Source of the DNA: Elusimicrobiota bacterium
GTDB lineage: Bacteria > Elusimicrobiota > Elusimicrobia > UBA1565 > UBA9628
Length of the DNA: 37,428 bases
Direction: 5' to 3'
NCBI GenBank assembly: GCA_023249645.1
Contig: JAHFCF010000023.1
Location: 1-37,428, forward strand
Each line of letters begins with the position of its first letter. Position 1 is the stretch's first letter. Below, one piece after another: positions 16,595-25,052 of this stretch. Below the pieces are notes generated by a model. The model did no database searches and had not been told where the DNA came from. It saw only the letters and a list, made by a program, of their open reading frames with translations. A program made the translations under genes and the position numbers.

Positions 16595-17437
16595 ATGCGC
16601 GAAATACGGATCTCTAACTATATATTGGCGGTCTTCTCGGCTCTGGCGCTGTTCCTGCTTTCTTTGCCGCTGGCCGCGCCGGTAAGGGCTTTGAAGGCCT
16701 GCGTCATCTATCTGTGCGATCCGATGGTCTATTACGGCGCTCAAGGGGTGGGGCGGCTGGCCGATGTGCCCACGGGCCTGGCCCGGCTCATGAGCGCGGA
16801 TATGGAGAACCAGCGGCTGCGAGCGGAGCTCCAGAACGCCCTCTGGAGGGGTTCCGAGCTGGAGGCGCTGCGCGCGGAGAATCAGCGGCTTTCCCAGGCC
16901 CTGGGTCTGAAGGTCCCGGGCCGGCGCGAAGCCCTCTGGGCCGACACGATCGAGCGCGATCCCCTGCATTGGTACAACAGCGTCATAGTCAATGCCGGCG
17001 CCCGCCAGGGGGTGGCGCTCAACGCCCCGGTCCTGGGCGTCCAGGGAGACGCCTTGGTCGTGGTGGGCCGGATCACGGAAGTCCGTCGGGATGCGGCGGT
17101 CGTCCTTTTGGCGACGGATGAGGCCTCGTCGATCGCGGCTGTTCTCTCGACGGCGGCGGTGGAGGGCTTGGTGCAGGGAGACGGCGGACCGACTCTGCGC
17201 ATGAACTATTTGCCTCCCGAGACCGAGCTGCGTCTGGGCGACAGGGTCTTCACCTCGCCGACGAGCGCGACTTTTCCTCCGGGAATTTTTATCGGACGCG
17301 CGATCTCCATCAATCCGCGCGACCCGTTCTTGACTTTCCAATCCGTCGAAGTCGAGCCCGCCCTGGGTGCGGCGATGCTGCACCGCGTCATGATCCTGAG
17401 GCCCGAAGCGCGCTCGTCCATCGAGGAGGTCCGGTGA
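16595..17437 (+). CDS. mreC: Rod shape-determining protein MreC
   Basis: A 280-residue bitopic protein. One transmembrane helix is at about residues 8-30 (ILAVFSALALFLLSLPLAAP). A coiled coil follows at about 65-105 (ENQRLRAELQNALWRGSELE). The periplasmic beta-domain has the MreC-typical VIVNAGARQGVALNAPVLGV, then GDRVFTSPTSATFPPGIFIG. MreC links MreB and the wall synthases in the periplasm. Its stop overlaps the GTG start of mreD. Confidence 0.95.
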   Translation: MREIRISNYILAVFSALALFLLSLPLAAPVRALKACVIYLCDPMVYYGAQGVGRLADVPTGLARLMSADMENQRLRAELQNALWRGSELEALRAENQRLSQALGLKVPGRREALWADTIERDPLHWYNSVIVNAGARQGVALNAPVLGVQGDALVVVGRITEVRRDAAVVLLATDEASSIAAVLSTAAVEGLVQGDGGPTLRMNYLPPETELRLGDRVFTSPTSATFPPGIFIGRAISINPRDPFLTFQSVEVEPALGAAMLHRVMILRPEARSSIEEVR

Positions 17438-17907
17438 ATCCTCTGCGCGGGATCGCGGTCTTCCTCGCCGCTGCCTTTATCCAGTGGTGGTGGTCGACTC
17501 ATTTCTCTTTCGGGGGCCTCAGCCCGCAGGTCTTGCTGGTTTTGACCGTGGTCCTGGCCGCCAGGCTCGGCCAGAATCTGGGGATGTGCTATGGTTTTTT
17601 CTGGGGGCTCTTCCTCGACGCCATGCACCCGCAGCTTTTTGGAGCCGATGCGCTGGTCTTGATGCTGGCCGGCTATGGGGTCGGGATCCTGCGACGCCAG
17701 ATCGATCTGGCGGATATCCTGCCCTTGTCGATGGTGGTTTTTCTGGCGACTTGGCTCTATTTCCTGGCCCAGGGCCTGGTCTCCCTGGCTTTCGCCAGGA
17801 CTTTCCTATGGATCGGATGGAGGCCCTGGGTCGCGGATCCATTTTACAACTGCCTTTTCGTTCCGGCGGCGGCGGTGTGCTGGGAATGGACGAGGGCCCA
17901 GCGATGA
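17434..17907 (+). CDS. mreD: Rod shape-determining protein MreD
   Basis: A 157-residue, very hydrophobic protein with about five transmembrane segments, the usual MreD size. Motifs such as GFFWGLFLDAMHPQLFGADA resemble the conserved MreD G-x-x-x-D region. The GTG start overlaps the mreC stop (GTGA) and its stop overlaps the PBP2 ATG, so the order mreC-mreD-mrdA is translationally coupled. Identity rests on hydropathy, length and position. Confidence 0.9.
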   Translation: MNPLRGIAVFLAAAFIQWWWSTHFSFGGLSPQVLLVLTVVLAARLGQNLGMCYGFFWGLFLDAMHPQLFGADALVLMLAGYGVGILRRQIDLADILPLSMVVFLATWLYFLAQGLVSLAFARTFLWIGWRPWVADPFYNCLFVPAAAVCWEWTRAQR

Positions 17908-19676
17908 GCGAAGCGATCTCGGCCCGGTTCCAGGTCCTTTGGGTCATGATTTTGGCGGCCGGCGCCGTCCTGGGGCTTCGCCTGGTCCAGCTGCAGATCC
18001 TGCAGAGCGCCGAATACCGCCAGTTGGCGGAGAAGAATCGCACGCAGATCATCTACCAGTCGGCTCCCCGCGGCCGGATCTACGATAGAAAAGGGGTGGC
18101 CGTGGCCACCAGCCGTCCGGCCTTTTCTCTCGTCTACCTGCCGGGCAAGGTCCGGCGAGAGGGAGATCTTGATTTTTTGGCGCGGCGTCTGGCCCGGGAA
18201 TTGGGGGGGGAATCCGGGGAGCTTCTGGAAAGCCTGCAGCAGGCCGTGCATGAGGAAAGCCCCCTGCGCCTGGCCGAGAATCTGCCGCTCGAGGCCATGT
18301 TCCGCCTCTCCGAGCTCAAGAGCGTCTATCCGGGCATCGATCTGGTCGTCGAGGCGCGGCGTTCCTATCCCTTGGGCCGGTTCGCCAGCCATCTGATCGG
18401 CTATATGGGCAAGATGGACCCGAAGAGCTGGCGGGCTCTCAAGAACAAGGGCTATCGCGTCGATTCGCGCCTAGGCAAGATGGGCTTGGAGGCTGCCTTC
18501 GAGAATGAGCTGCGCGGACGCGATGGGGGATTGCGCATGGAGGTCGACGCGCAAGGCCGTTTGCGCCGGATCCTCGAGCGCCTGCCCTGGTCCGCCGGCG
18601 GGGACATCCACCTGACCATCGACGCCCGGATGCAGAAGGCGGCGGATGAAGGCTTACGGCGTTCCCTGACAAAAAAGGGAGCTGTCGTGGCGCTCGACCC
18701 GCGCAACGGCGACATCCTGGCCTTCTCCTCGGCCCCGGATTTCGACCCGAACGATTTCCTTTCTCCGGATCCGGAAGTCGCCCGCCGTGCCGGCGCCGAA
18801 ACCGTGGAATTCAACCGGGCGATCGCCGGAACCTACGCCCCGGGCTCGATCTTCAAGATCGTGGTGGGGGCGGCGGGCTTGAACGAAGGCCGATTCTCCG
18901 TCGATGACAGCGTCTATTGTCCCGGCTATTTGGAGTACGGCAAGAGGGTCTTCCTCTGCTGGAACCATCAGGGGCATGGCCGGATGTCTTGGTTCCCTGG
19001 GCTGGCCCATTCCTGCGATGTCTATTTTTATCGCATGGGCTTGAGGACCGGAGCGGCGATCATCGAGCGCTATGCCCGGATGTTCGGCTTGGGAGAGCAG
19101 ACTCAGGTGGCTCTCCGAGGGGAGAAGAAGGGCAATCTCTTCGGCCCGACGGCGAGGGCCAAGGCCGGCCGTCCCTGGCGGGACGGCGACACCATCAACC
19201 TGTCCATCGGTCAAGGCGGCCTGCTGGTCACGCCCATCCAGATGGCTGTGATGGCTGCCGCCGTAGCCAACGGCGGGACCGTCTGGCGTCCCCACTATGT
19301 GGAGCGCATCGCTCCCGGGCCGGGACTTCCGGAATACAGGCAGAAGCCGGAGATCCTGGGGCAGGTGATCCTGAAAGACGAGGTTTGGAAGGATGTGGAA
19401 GAGGCCATGAGCCTGGTGATCTCTTCCGGGACGGGCGCGGCGGCGAAGATCGCCGGTCTCGAAGTCGCGGGAAAGACCGGGACGGCGCAGAACCCGGCGG
19501 GGCAGGACCACGCCTGGTTCATCTCTTTCGCGGCGCGGTCCGGAGAGCCGTCCGAGGTGGCGGTCGCGGTCTTGGTGGAGAACGGGGGGCATGGGGCAAC
19601 GGTCGCGGCACCCATCGCGCGTTCGGTGATGATGGCGGCCTACGGGATGGATGAGAAGAAGGCGTCCAATTTATAA
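17904..19676 (+). CDS. mrdA: Penicillin-binding protein 2, elongasome transpeptidase
   Basis: A 590-residue class B PBP. A transmembrane anchor is at about residues 10-30 (VLWVMILAAGAVLGLRLVQL). The pedestal domain has APRGRIYDRKGVAVATSRPA. The transpeptidase domain has the SxxK motif YAPGSIFKIV, the second motif SCD in AHSCDVYFYRMG (PBP2-type S-x-D) and KTG in VAGKTGTAQNPAG. It cross-links new lateral-wall peptidoglycan with RodA, which is not in the window. The ATG overlaps the mreD stop. Confidence 0.97.
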   Translation: MSEAISARFQVLWVMILAAGAVLGLRLVQLQILQSAEYRQLAEKNRTQIIYQSAPRGRIYDRKGVAVATSRPAFSLVYLPGKVRREGDLDFLARRLARELGGESGELLESLQQAVHEESPLRLAENLPLEAMFRLSELKSVYPGIDLVVEARRSYPLGRFASHLIGYMGKMDPKSWRALKNKGYRVDSRLGKMGLEAAFENELRGRDGGLRMEVDAQGRLRRILERLPWSAGGDIHLTIDARMQKAADEGLRRSLTKKGAVVALDPRNGDILAFSSAPDFDPNDFLSPDPEVARRAGAETVEFNRAIAGTYAPGSIFKIVVGAAGLNEGRFSVDDSVYCPGYLEYGKRVFLCWNHQGHGRMSWFPGLAHSCDVYFYRMGLRTGAAIIERYARMFGLGEQTQVALRGEKKGNLFGPTARAKAGRPWRDGDTINLSIGQGGLLVTPIQMAVMAAAVANGGTVWRPHYVERIAPGPGLPEYRQKPEILGQVILKDEVWKDVEEAMSLVISSGTGAAAKIAGLEVAGKTGTAQNPAGQDHAWFISFAARSGEPSEVAVAVLVENGGHGATVAAPIARSVMMAAYGMDEKKASNL

Positions 19677-19692
19677 GAGAGGTCCCAATCCA

Positions 19693-21510
19693 ATGGAAGA
19701 AAAAGATCAGTCAGAAACGCCGAAGATCGAGAACGTGTCCTCGTCTCCCGACGAGGGCCTGGAAGAAGTCCGGGACATCGCGGAGGACGTCGTCGAGGCG
19801 GACGAGGCGCCGGAGGAGATCGTCGTCTCCGAGGAGCCTCAGGCGTCGCCGAGCGCGCCGTCTCTTCCCGCGGCTCCGCCCACTCCTTCTGCGGCGGCGA
19901 GGAACGCCGCTGCTCAGGCGTCCCAGCATCCTCGGGAGGGGCGCCATCATCGCCGCGGCCGCCGCGGAGGCGATTTTCAGCATGACCGCGAGGAACACCG
20001 CCACGGACATGGCGAGGGCTCAGGGCGCGAGCGCGAGTACCGCAGCGACCGCGCCGCCGCGGCGCCGGCGGGTCCGGAGGTCAAGCGCGAGATCCTCGCC
20101 AGCACCAGCTTCGAGGAGACCCGCATCGCGGTCGTGGAAGACGGCGGCTTGGCGGAATTCCTCTGGGAACGCCGAGGCAGCCAGAACATCGTGGGGAACA
20201 TCTACAAGGGCGTGGTGGAGAACGTGCTGCCCGGGATCTCCTCGGCGTTCGTCAACATCGGCTTCGAGAAGAACGCCTACCTCTATATCTCGGACGTGCT
20301 GGGGGAAAAGGGCGCCGCCATCGACGCCACGCTCAAGAAGGGGCAGCACATTATGATCCAAGTGGCCAAGGAGGCCATCAGCACCAAGGGGATGAAGGTG
20401 ACCATGGACATCGCGCTGCCCGGGCGCTACCTCGTGTTCACGCCTTTCCAAAAGGAGATCGGCATTTCCAAGCACATCGGCGACGCCGCGGAGCGTGAGA
20501 GGCTTTCCTCCATCATCAGCCGTCTCGTGGCGGAACATCTGGGCGGCCGAGGCGTGGTGGTGCGCACGGAAGCCGAGGGAGTCTCGGAGAGCGAGCTCGA
20601 GAGGGAGATCAAGTACCTCTACCAGATATGGACGCAGATCCAGAAGAAGTTCGAGACCATGCCGCCACCGGCCCTGCTGCACAAAGACCTCGACCTTTCC
20701 CTGCAGGTGGCGCGGGACCTGCTCTCCAAGAAGGTCTATGTCTATCTGCTCGACAATAGGGAACAGCACAAGAACGTCCTGGAATTCGTGGAGGCCATCT
20801 CTCCGGAGCTCAAGGACCGCGTGCGTCTCTACGAGGGCAAGACGCCGCTCTTCAAGGCCTTCTCCCTGGAAGGCTCTATCGAGAACATGCGCCGGACCAA
20901 GGTGCTGCTGCCCAGCGGCGGCTCCATCGTCATCCAGGAGGCGGAGTCTTTGTGCGCCATCGACGTCAACACCGGCCGCTTCACGGGCTCCAAGTCCCAG
21001 GAAGAGACGGTCACGCAGACCAACGTCGAGGCCTCCCGGGAGGTCGCCCACCAGCTGCGCCTGCGCAATATCGGCGGCATCATCGTGGTGGACTTCATCG
21101 ACATGCGCAAGGCCTCCAATCGGCAGAAGGTCATGGAGGCTTTCGTGCGCGCCTGCCGCAGGGACCGGGCCAAGATCCGGATTTTGCCCATCACGCGCCT
21201 GGGTTTGATCGAGCTCACCCGCGAGCGCAAGCGGGAATCGACGGTGAGCCTCATCACCGAGGAGTGTCCGCAATGCAAGGGCTGCGGCCGCGTCCTTTCG
21301 GGAGAGACCTTGCGCATCCGCGTGCAGAGAGAGATCACGCAGATGACCAGCGGCAGGCCGGGCGGGCAGGTGCGCATCCTGCTCCATCCGACCTTAGCCG
21401 AGCATTTCCGTTCTCAACAGAGTCTCATCGAGCAGAACGTCCAGAGGTCCGTCAAGATCCAAAGCGACCCGTCCTTGCCTTGGGAGGAGTACCGCATCGT
21501 CCTCGAATGA
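19693..21510 (+). CDS. rng: Ribonuclease G / RNase E family endonuclease
   Basis: A 605-residue RNase E/G. Residues 1-130 are an acidic, then His/Arg/Gly-rich and probably disordered region. The S1 domain follows (NIVGNIYKGVVENVLPGISS, then AFVNIGFEKNAYLYI). The catalytic DNase I-like part has LCAIDVNTGRF and IIVVDFIDM with the two metal-binding Asp. CPQCKGCG near the end is the Zn-link-like motif. It matures rRNA and turns over mRNA. The ATG at 19693 is preceded by AGAGAGGTC; upstream in-frame starts lie within mrdA. It overlaps the amidase start by ATGA. Confidence 0.95.
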   Translation: MEEKDQSETPKIENVSSSPDEGLEEVRDIAEDVVEADEAPEEIVVSEEPQASPSAPSLPAAPPTPSAAARNAAAQASQHPREGRHHRRGRRGGDFQHDREEHRHGHGEGSGREREYRSDRAAAAPAGPEVKREILASTSFEETRIAVVEDGGLAEFLWERRGSQNIVGNIYKGVVENVLPGISSAFVNIGFEKNAYLYISDVLGEKGAAIDATLKKGQHIMIQVAKEAISTKGMKVTMDIALPGRYLVFTPFQKEIGISKHIGDAAERERLSSIISRLVAEHLGGRGVVVRTEAEGVSESELEREIKYLYQIWTQIQKKFETMPPPALLHKDLDLSLQVARDLLSKKVYVYLLDNREQHKNVLEFVEAISPELKDRVRLYEGKTPLFKAFSLEGSIENMRRTKVLLPSGGSIVIQEAESLCAIDVNTGRFTGSKSQEETVTQTNVEASREVAHQLRLRNIGGIIVVDFIDMRKASNRQKVMEAFVRACRRDRAKIRILPITRLGLIELTRERKRESTVSLITEECPQCKGCGRVLSGETLRIRVQREITQMTSGRPGGQVRILLHPTLAEHFRSQQSLIEQNVQRSVKIQSDPSLPWEEYRIVLE

Positions 21511-23027
21511 GGCTCTTCCTCTGCCTGTCGTTGGCCGCATTCTGCCTGGCTCCGCAGGCTTGGGGGGGGCCGCCCGTCCTTCAGGTCAGCGTTTCCGGAC
21601 GGCCTGCGGCGCCGATCTCCCTGCAGCGCGTGGACGGCAGGATCTTCATCGACGCCAAACAGGCGGGCGAGGCTTACGGCGGACAGGTCTATTGGTATCC
21701 CATCTCGGGGCGTGTCCTGTTGAGCTTCCACGGACGGCGGGCGCAGCTGGTGGTCGGCTCTTCTCAGGTCCAGGTGGGAGAGCGTTCCTCGGCGATGGAT
21801 AGGGCGGTCATCCTGCGGGCTTCGCAGCCCTACGCGCCGCTCGCCTTCTTCCTGGGAGAGGATTTCACCGCGCTCTCCGGGATGGAGAGCCAGTTCGACG
21901 AATCGGCGATGCTCTTGACGATCGATCGGCACTGCAACCTGGGCCCTGTGCGCTGGTTCTCCTATCAGAATCTGACCCGCCTGGTCCTGGAACTGAAGAA
22001 GCCCTTGGGCCATACGGCGGGGGCGCGCGCCGGCGGCGTGGAAGTGGATATCCCATTCGGAGCGATCGATGCCCCGGAGAAGGGGTCCATCAAGGACGGC
22101 CTGATCGAGAGCTACGCCCTTCGTCAAGATCTCCATGCGGCGCGCTTGAGCGTGCGTTTGGCCAAGCCGGGGCTGAACTGGCGAGTGCGGGAGCTGCAGG
22201 CGCCGTTGAGGCTGGCGGTGGAGGTGTCGGCGGCGGCTTTTGAAGAGACAGCCCCACAAACGGCAACGGATGCACTTGCACCTGCTCCGCAGGTGCGGGT
22301 TCCTGTGCCTTCGGCACAGGAACCTTCACAACAAAAACGGCATCTTATTATCGTCGATGCCGGTCATGGAGGCAAGGACCCAGGCGCTGCGGGTACGCGC
22401 GGGACCAAGGAGAAGGACATCAACCTGGCCGCGGCCCAGGAGCTGACCAGGCTTTTGAAGGAGGACGATTTCTTCGATGTGGTGATGACGCGTTCCGATG
22501 ACACCTTCATCCCTCTGGCCGAACGCTCACGCATCGCCAACGACGGGAAGGCCGATCTCTTCGTGTCCTTGCACTGCAATGCCCACCACAGTTCCAGAGA
22601 GCAGGGCTTCGAGGTCTACTTTGTCTCGGAGAACGCCTCGGATCCGGAGGCCGAACGCCTGGCCCAGGTGGAGAACTCGGTCGTGGCCCTCGAGGGAAAG
22701 TCCCCGGCGGACGAGCAGGCGGCCTTGATCCTGCACGCCATGTCCAAGACCGAGAACATCAACGATTCCTCGGAACTGGCCGCCCTGGTTTCTCGCAGCT
22801 TGCGCCAGCGTGTGGACCTCTCCTACCGGGGGGTCAAGCAGGCGGGCTTCTTCGTCCTGCGCGGAACGGATGCCCCCGCGATCCTCGTGGAGATGGCGTT
22901 TTTGACCAATCGCAAGGATGAGACGAAATTGACGACCGCGCGCTACCGCCGGCGTCTGGTGGACGGCATCTACGCGGGGCTCTTGGACTATGCCAAGCGC
23001 CGGCATTGGTTGGAGAAAGATCTTTGA
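21507..23027 (+). CDS. N-acetylmuramoyl-L-alanine amidase (Amidase_3), secreted
   Basis: A 506-residue AmiC-like amidase. A signal peptide MRLFLCLSLAAFCLAPQAWG is followed by a copper-amine-oxidase-like/AMIN-like beta region (about 25-240) and a Pro-rich linker (about 245-275) coded by two hairpins. The catalytic domain has zinc ligands in VDAGHGGKDPGAAG, LAERSRIAND and FVSLHCNAHH, and the catalytic Glu in ILVEMAFLTN. It cleaves stem peptides from murein in the periplasm during growth or division. It overlaps rng by ATGA. Confidence 0.94.
   Translation: MRLFLCLSLAAFCLAPQAWGGPPVLQVSVSGRPAAPISLQRVDGRIFIDAKQAGEAYGGQVYWYPISGRVLLSFHGRRAQLVVGSSQVQVGERSSAMDRAVILRASQPYAPLAFFLGEDFTALSGMESQFDESAMLLTIDRHCNLGPVRWFSYQNLTRLVLELKKPLGHTAGARAGGVEVDIPFGAIDAPEKGSIKDGLIESYALRQDLHAARLSVRLAKPGLNWRVRELQAPLRLAVEVSAAAFEETAPQTATDALAPAPQVRVPVPSAQEPSQQKRHLIIVDAGHGGKDPGAAGTRGTKEKDINLAAAQELTRLLKEDDFFDVVMTRSDDTFIPLAERSRIANDGKADLFVSLHCNAHHSSREQGFEVYFVSENASDPEAERLAQVENSVVALEGKSPADEQAALILHAMSKTENINDSSELAALVSRSLRQRVDLSYRGVKQAGFFVLRGTDAPAILVEMAFLTNRKDETKLTTARYRRRLVDGIYAGLLDYAKRRHWLEKDL
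22278..22324 (+). repeat. Two tandem perfect hairpins in the amidase linker
   Basis: Hairpin 1 is GCACCTGC/GCAGGTGC (22278-22285 and 22289-22296) with loop TCC. Hairpin 2 is GGTTCCTGTGCC/GGCACAGGAACC (22298-22309 and 22313-22324) with loop TTC. One base separates them. They encode the Ala/Pro/Val/Gln linker just before the catalytic domain, so they add length without disturbing folded parts. This recalls the in-frame Rickettsia palindromic elements, but no sequence kinship is claimed. Confidence 0.8.
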
Positions 23028-23064
23028 AGGATCATCAGGACTGATTGAAGAGAGGAGCGCGAAC

Positions 23065-24123
23065 ATGAGCCAAGAAGGCATGCCGGGAGCGGGCGGACCA
23101 GGGGCGGGCGGTGGTCATGGCGGCGGCCGCCGTTATTTCCGATATCGCAACCGACGCCGCCGGGATTATCAGAATCAGAATCAGCCGCACCAGCACCAGC
23201 AGCAGAACCGGGTCCCGAGCGATGCCCAGCCGAGACTCCCGGCCGGTCCTCCGCAGCGCAGCGAGGCGGAGAAAGTCTTCATGGGGAGGACCCCCGTGGA
23301 TCCGCACGAGTGGATCTCTCTGGAGAAGGGATCGACCGATCCTTCCATGCGGGCGCTGGATCTTCTGTGTCCCATCGGCAAGGGCACACGCGGGCTCATC
23401 GTCTCTCCGCCCAAGGCGGGAAAGACGACGTTCCTCAAACAGATCTCCAACGCGGTCCATGCCGTGGACCCGAAGGTCAAGCAGTACTGCCTCCTGATCG
23501 ACGAGCGTCCCGAGGAGGTGACGGATTTCAAAAGGAGCGTGCCGGCCGAGGTCTGCGCTTCCTCGAGCGACCAGGCTTACGAGCGCCACGTCGCGGTGGC
23601 CGAGGGTCTGATGCGCACGGCCATCGAACAGGCGGCCCAGGGGGTGGACGTCCTCATCCTGCTGGACTCGCTCACGCGGCTTTCGCGCGTGCATAATCAG
23701 TTCGCGCCCGGCAACCGCACCATGTCGGGCGGCCTGGACTCGCGGGCCATGGAAGTCCCGCGCCGATTCTTCGGCGCCGCGCGCAAGCTGGAAGAGGGGG
23801 GATCTCTGACGATCTTGGCTTCCATCCTCGTGGACACGGGAAGCCGCATGGACGACATCATCTTCCAGGAGTTCAAGGGGACCGGCAACATGGAGCTCGT
23901 GCTCTTCCGCCAGGCGGCGGAAATGCGCATCTTCCCGGCCTTGAAGGTTAGGGACACGGGCACGCGCAAGGAAGAGAAGCTCCTGCCTGCGGCGGTCTTG
24001 GAGGGAGTCTACAAGCTCAGAAGGCATCTAGCGCCCTTGGCCGACCTTGAGGCCATCAAGGCCATGCATGACCTGCTCCTCACCTACAAGACCAACAAGG
24101 CTCTTCTGGCCAGTCTGAAATGA
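23065..24123 (+). CDS. rho: Transcription termination factor Rho lacking the OB-fold domain
   Basis: A 352-residue Rho (E. coli 419). The ATPase domain is complete: Walker A PPKAGKTTFLKQ, LLIDERPEEVTDFKRS, Walker B VLILLDSLTRLSR, the Q-loop region PGNRTMSGGLD and the R-loop region EFKGTGNMELVLFR. Before it, instead of the N-terminal helical and OB-fold RNA-binding domains, there are only about 70 residues rich in Gly, Arg, Gln, Asn and His (GGRRYFRYRNRRRRDYQNQN). The start at 23065 has GAGGAG upstream. An earlier in-frame start would only run into the amidase gene. RNA capture may rely on the basic tail. Confidence 0.93.
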   Translation: MSQEGMPGAGGPGAGGGHGGGRRYFRYRNRRRRDYQNQNQPHQHQQQNRVPSDAQPRLPAGPPQRSEAEKVFMGRTPVDPHEWISLEKGSTDPSMRALDLLCPIGKGTRGLIVSPPKAGKTTFLKQISNAVHAVDPKVKQYCLLIDERPEEVTDFKRSVPAEVCASSSDQAYERHVAVAEGLMRTAIEQAAQGVDVLILLDSLTRLSRVHNQFAPGNRTMSGGLDSRAMEVPRRFFGAARKLEEGGSLTILASILVDTGSRMDDIIFQEFKGTGNMELVLFRQAAEMRIFPALKVRDTGTRKEEKLLPAAVLEGVYKLRRHLAPLADLEAIKAMHDLLLTYKTNKALLASLK

Positions 24124-25046
24124 AGAGACTCGCCGCCGCCCTCGTCTTGGCGCTCTTTTTGAGCGGAGATGTCCTCTGCGGCGGCTGGGGCGTCTTGGGC
24201 GGGGTCGGGACCATCCTGTTCCCTTATCTGTGGTTCTATCTCGTCATCGAGAGCCTCTCGGAAAAAGGTCGGATTAAAGACGGCCAGCTTTTTCTTTTGG
24301 CGGGGTCCTTTTCTTTCCTTTATGAGGGGATCTTCACCAAGAGGATGCAGAGCGGCTTGTCTGTGACGGGCCTGGACTGGGCGGCGATCTTGAGCGGTCC
24401 GTTCGAATGGGGAATGATCGCGGTGGTCTGGTTCCATTGTTTGGAGGCCTTGGTTCCGCGTCGGAAGGACGTTGAGAGAAGTTTTTGGCGGAGAGCGGCC
24501 ATCGTTCTCATTTTCGTCGGGGCTGTGTTGGTCTATCTTTGGAAGACGACCTATGGCCATTATCGGATCCAGAACATGCTCGGCCCTCTCTGGCTTCTTG
24601 ACGACATCCTGTTGGCCGGCGCGGCTTGGGGGATGTGGAGGCTCTTTAGAAAGAGTTCTGCGGAGAGCTTTGAGCAAAGGCCTCTGTGGATCTGGGGACT
24701 TGCCGGCGTCGGCCTGTGGATTTCGGGAGCAGGCCTGCTGGCACAGATTTATAGCGGATATCCGTCGTCGCTGCTGGCTTCTGCGCTCCAGGGCCTTTGG
24801 CTGGGAGGGGTTGCCTGGTTGCTTCGGTCTTGCTGGCAGCGGCGTGGCTTGAGTGCGGAGACTGTTCGGCGCAGTAGGCCGATTTTTGTTGCTGCGGGTT
24901 TCCGTGTGGTCGGGATCCTGCTTTTGCTTCTCATTTTTGGCACGGACTGGGATATGCGCAAGGTCTTTTGGTCAGGGGTGCTCTGCCGTTTGCCGGCCCT
25001 CGTTTTTTTCTACAGCGCCTTCCTGACTTCGCGACTGGAAGTCTGA
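24120..25046 (+). CDS. Polytopic membrane protein of unknown function
   Basis: A 308-residue protein with about eight hydrophobic segments, beginning with a signal-anchor (AAALVLALFLSGDVLCGG). Loops contain short basic stretches such as VPRRKDVERSFWRRA. I recognise no family or catalytic motif. It overlaps rho by ATGA, so it belongs to the same transcript. It is the last + strand gene before a convergent toxin-antitoxin pair, with a possible terminator across its stop codon. Confidence 0.85.
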   Translation: MKRLAAALVLALFLSGDVLCGGWGVLGGVGTILFPYLWFYLVIESLSEKGRIKDGQLFLLAGSFSFLYEGIFTKRMQSGLSVTGLDWAAILSGPFEWGMIAVVWFHCLEALVPRRKDVERSFWRRAAIVLIFVGAVLVYLWKTTYGHYRIQNMLGPLWLLDDILLAGAAWGMWRLFRKSSAESFEQRPLWIWGLAGVGLWISGAGLLAQIYSGYPSSLLASALQGLWLGGVAWLLRSCWQRRGLSAETVRRSRPIFVAAGFRVVGILLLLLIFGTDWDMRKVFWSGVLCRLPALVFFYSAFLTSRLEV

Positions 25047-25052
25047 TTTTTT
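25025..25052 (+). terminator. Possible intrinsic terminator at the end of the ribosomal-mre-rho run
   Basis: GACTTC (25025-25030) and GAAGTC (25038-25043) form a 6-bp stem with a 7-nt loop, followed within 3 nt by six T (25047-25052). The stem overlaps the last codons of the membrane protein gene. The stem is only moderately GC-rich, so efficiency is uncertain. The convergent gene ends at 25053. Confidence 0.5.

Noticed and set aside
19977-21387. Long minus-strand open frames opposite rng
   Set aside because: No recognisable motif and no gap on the + strand. Typical GC-driven antisense frames.
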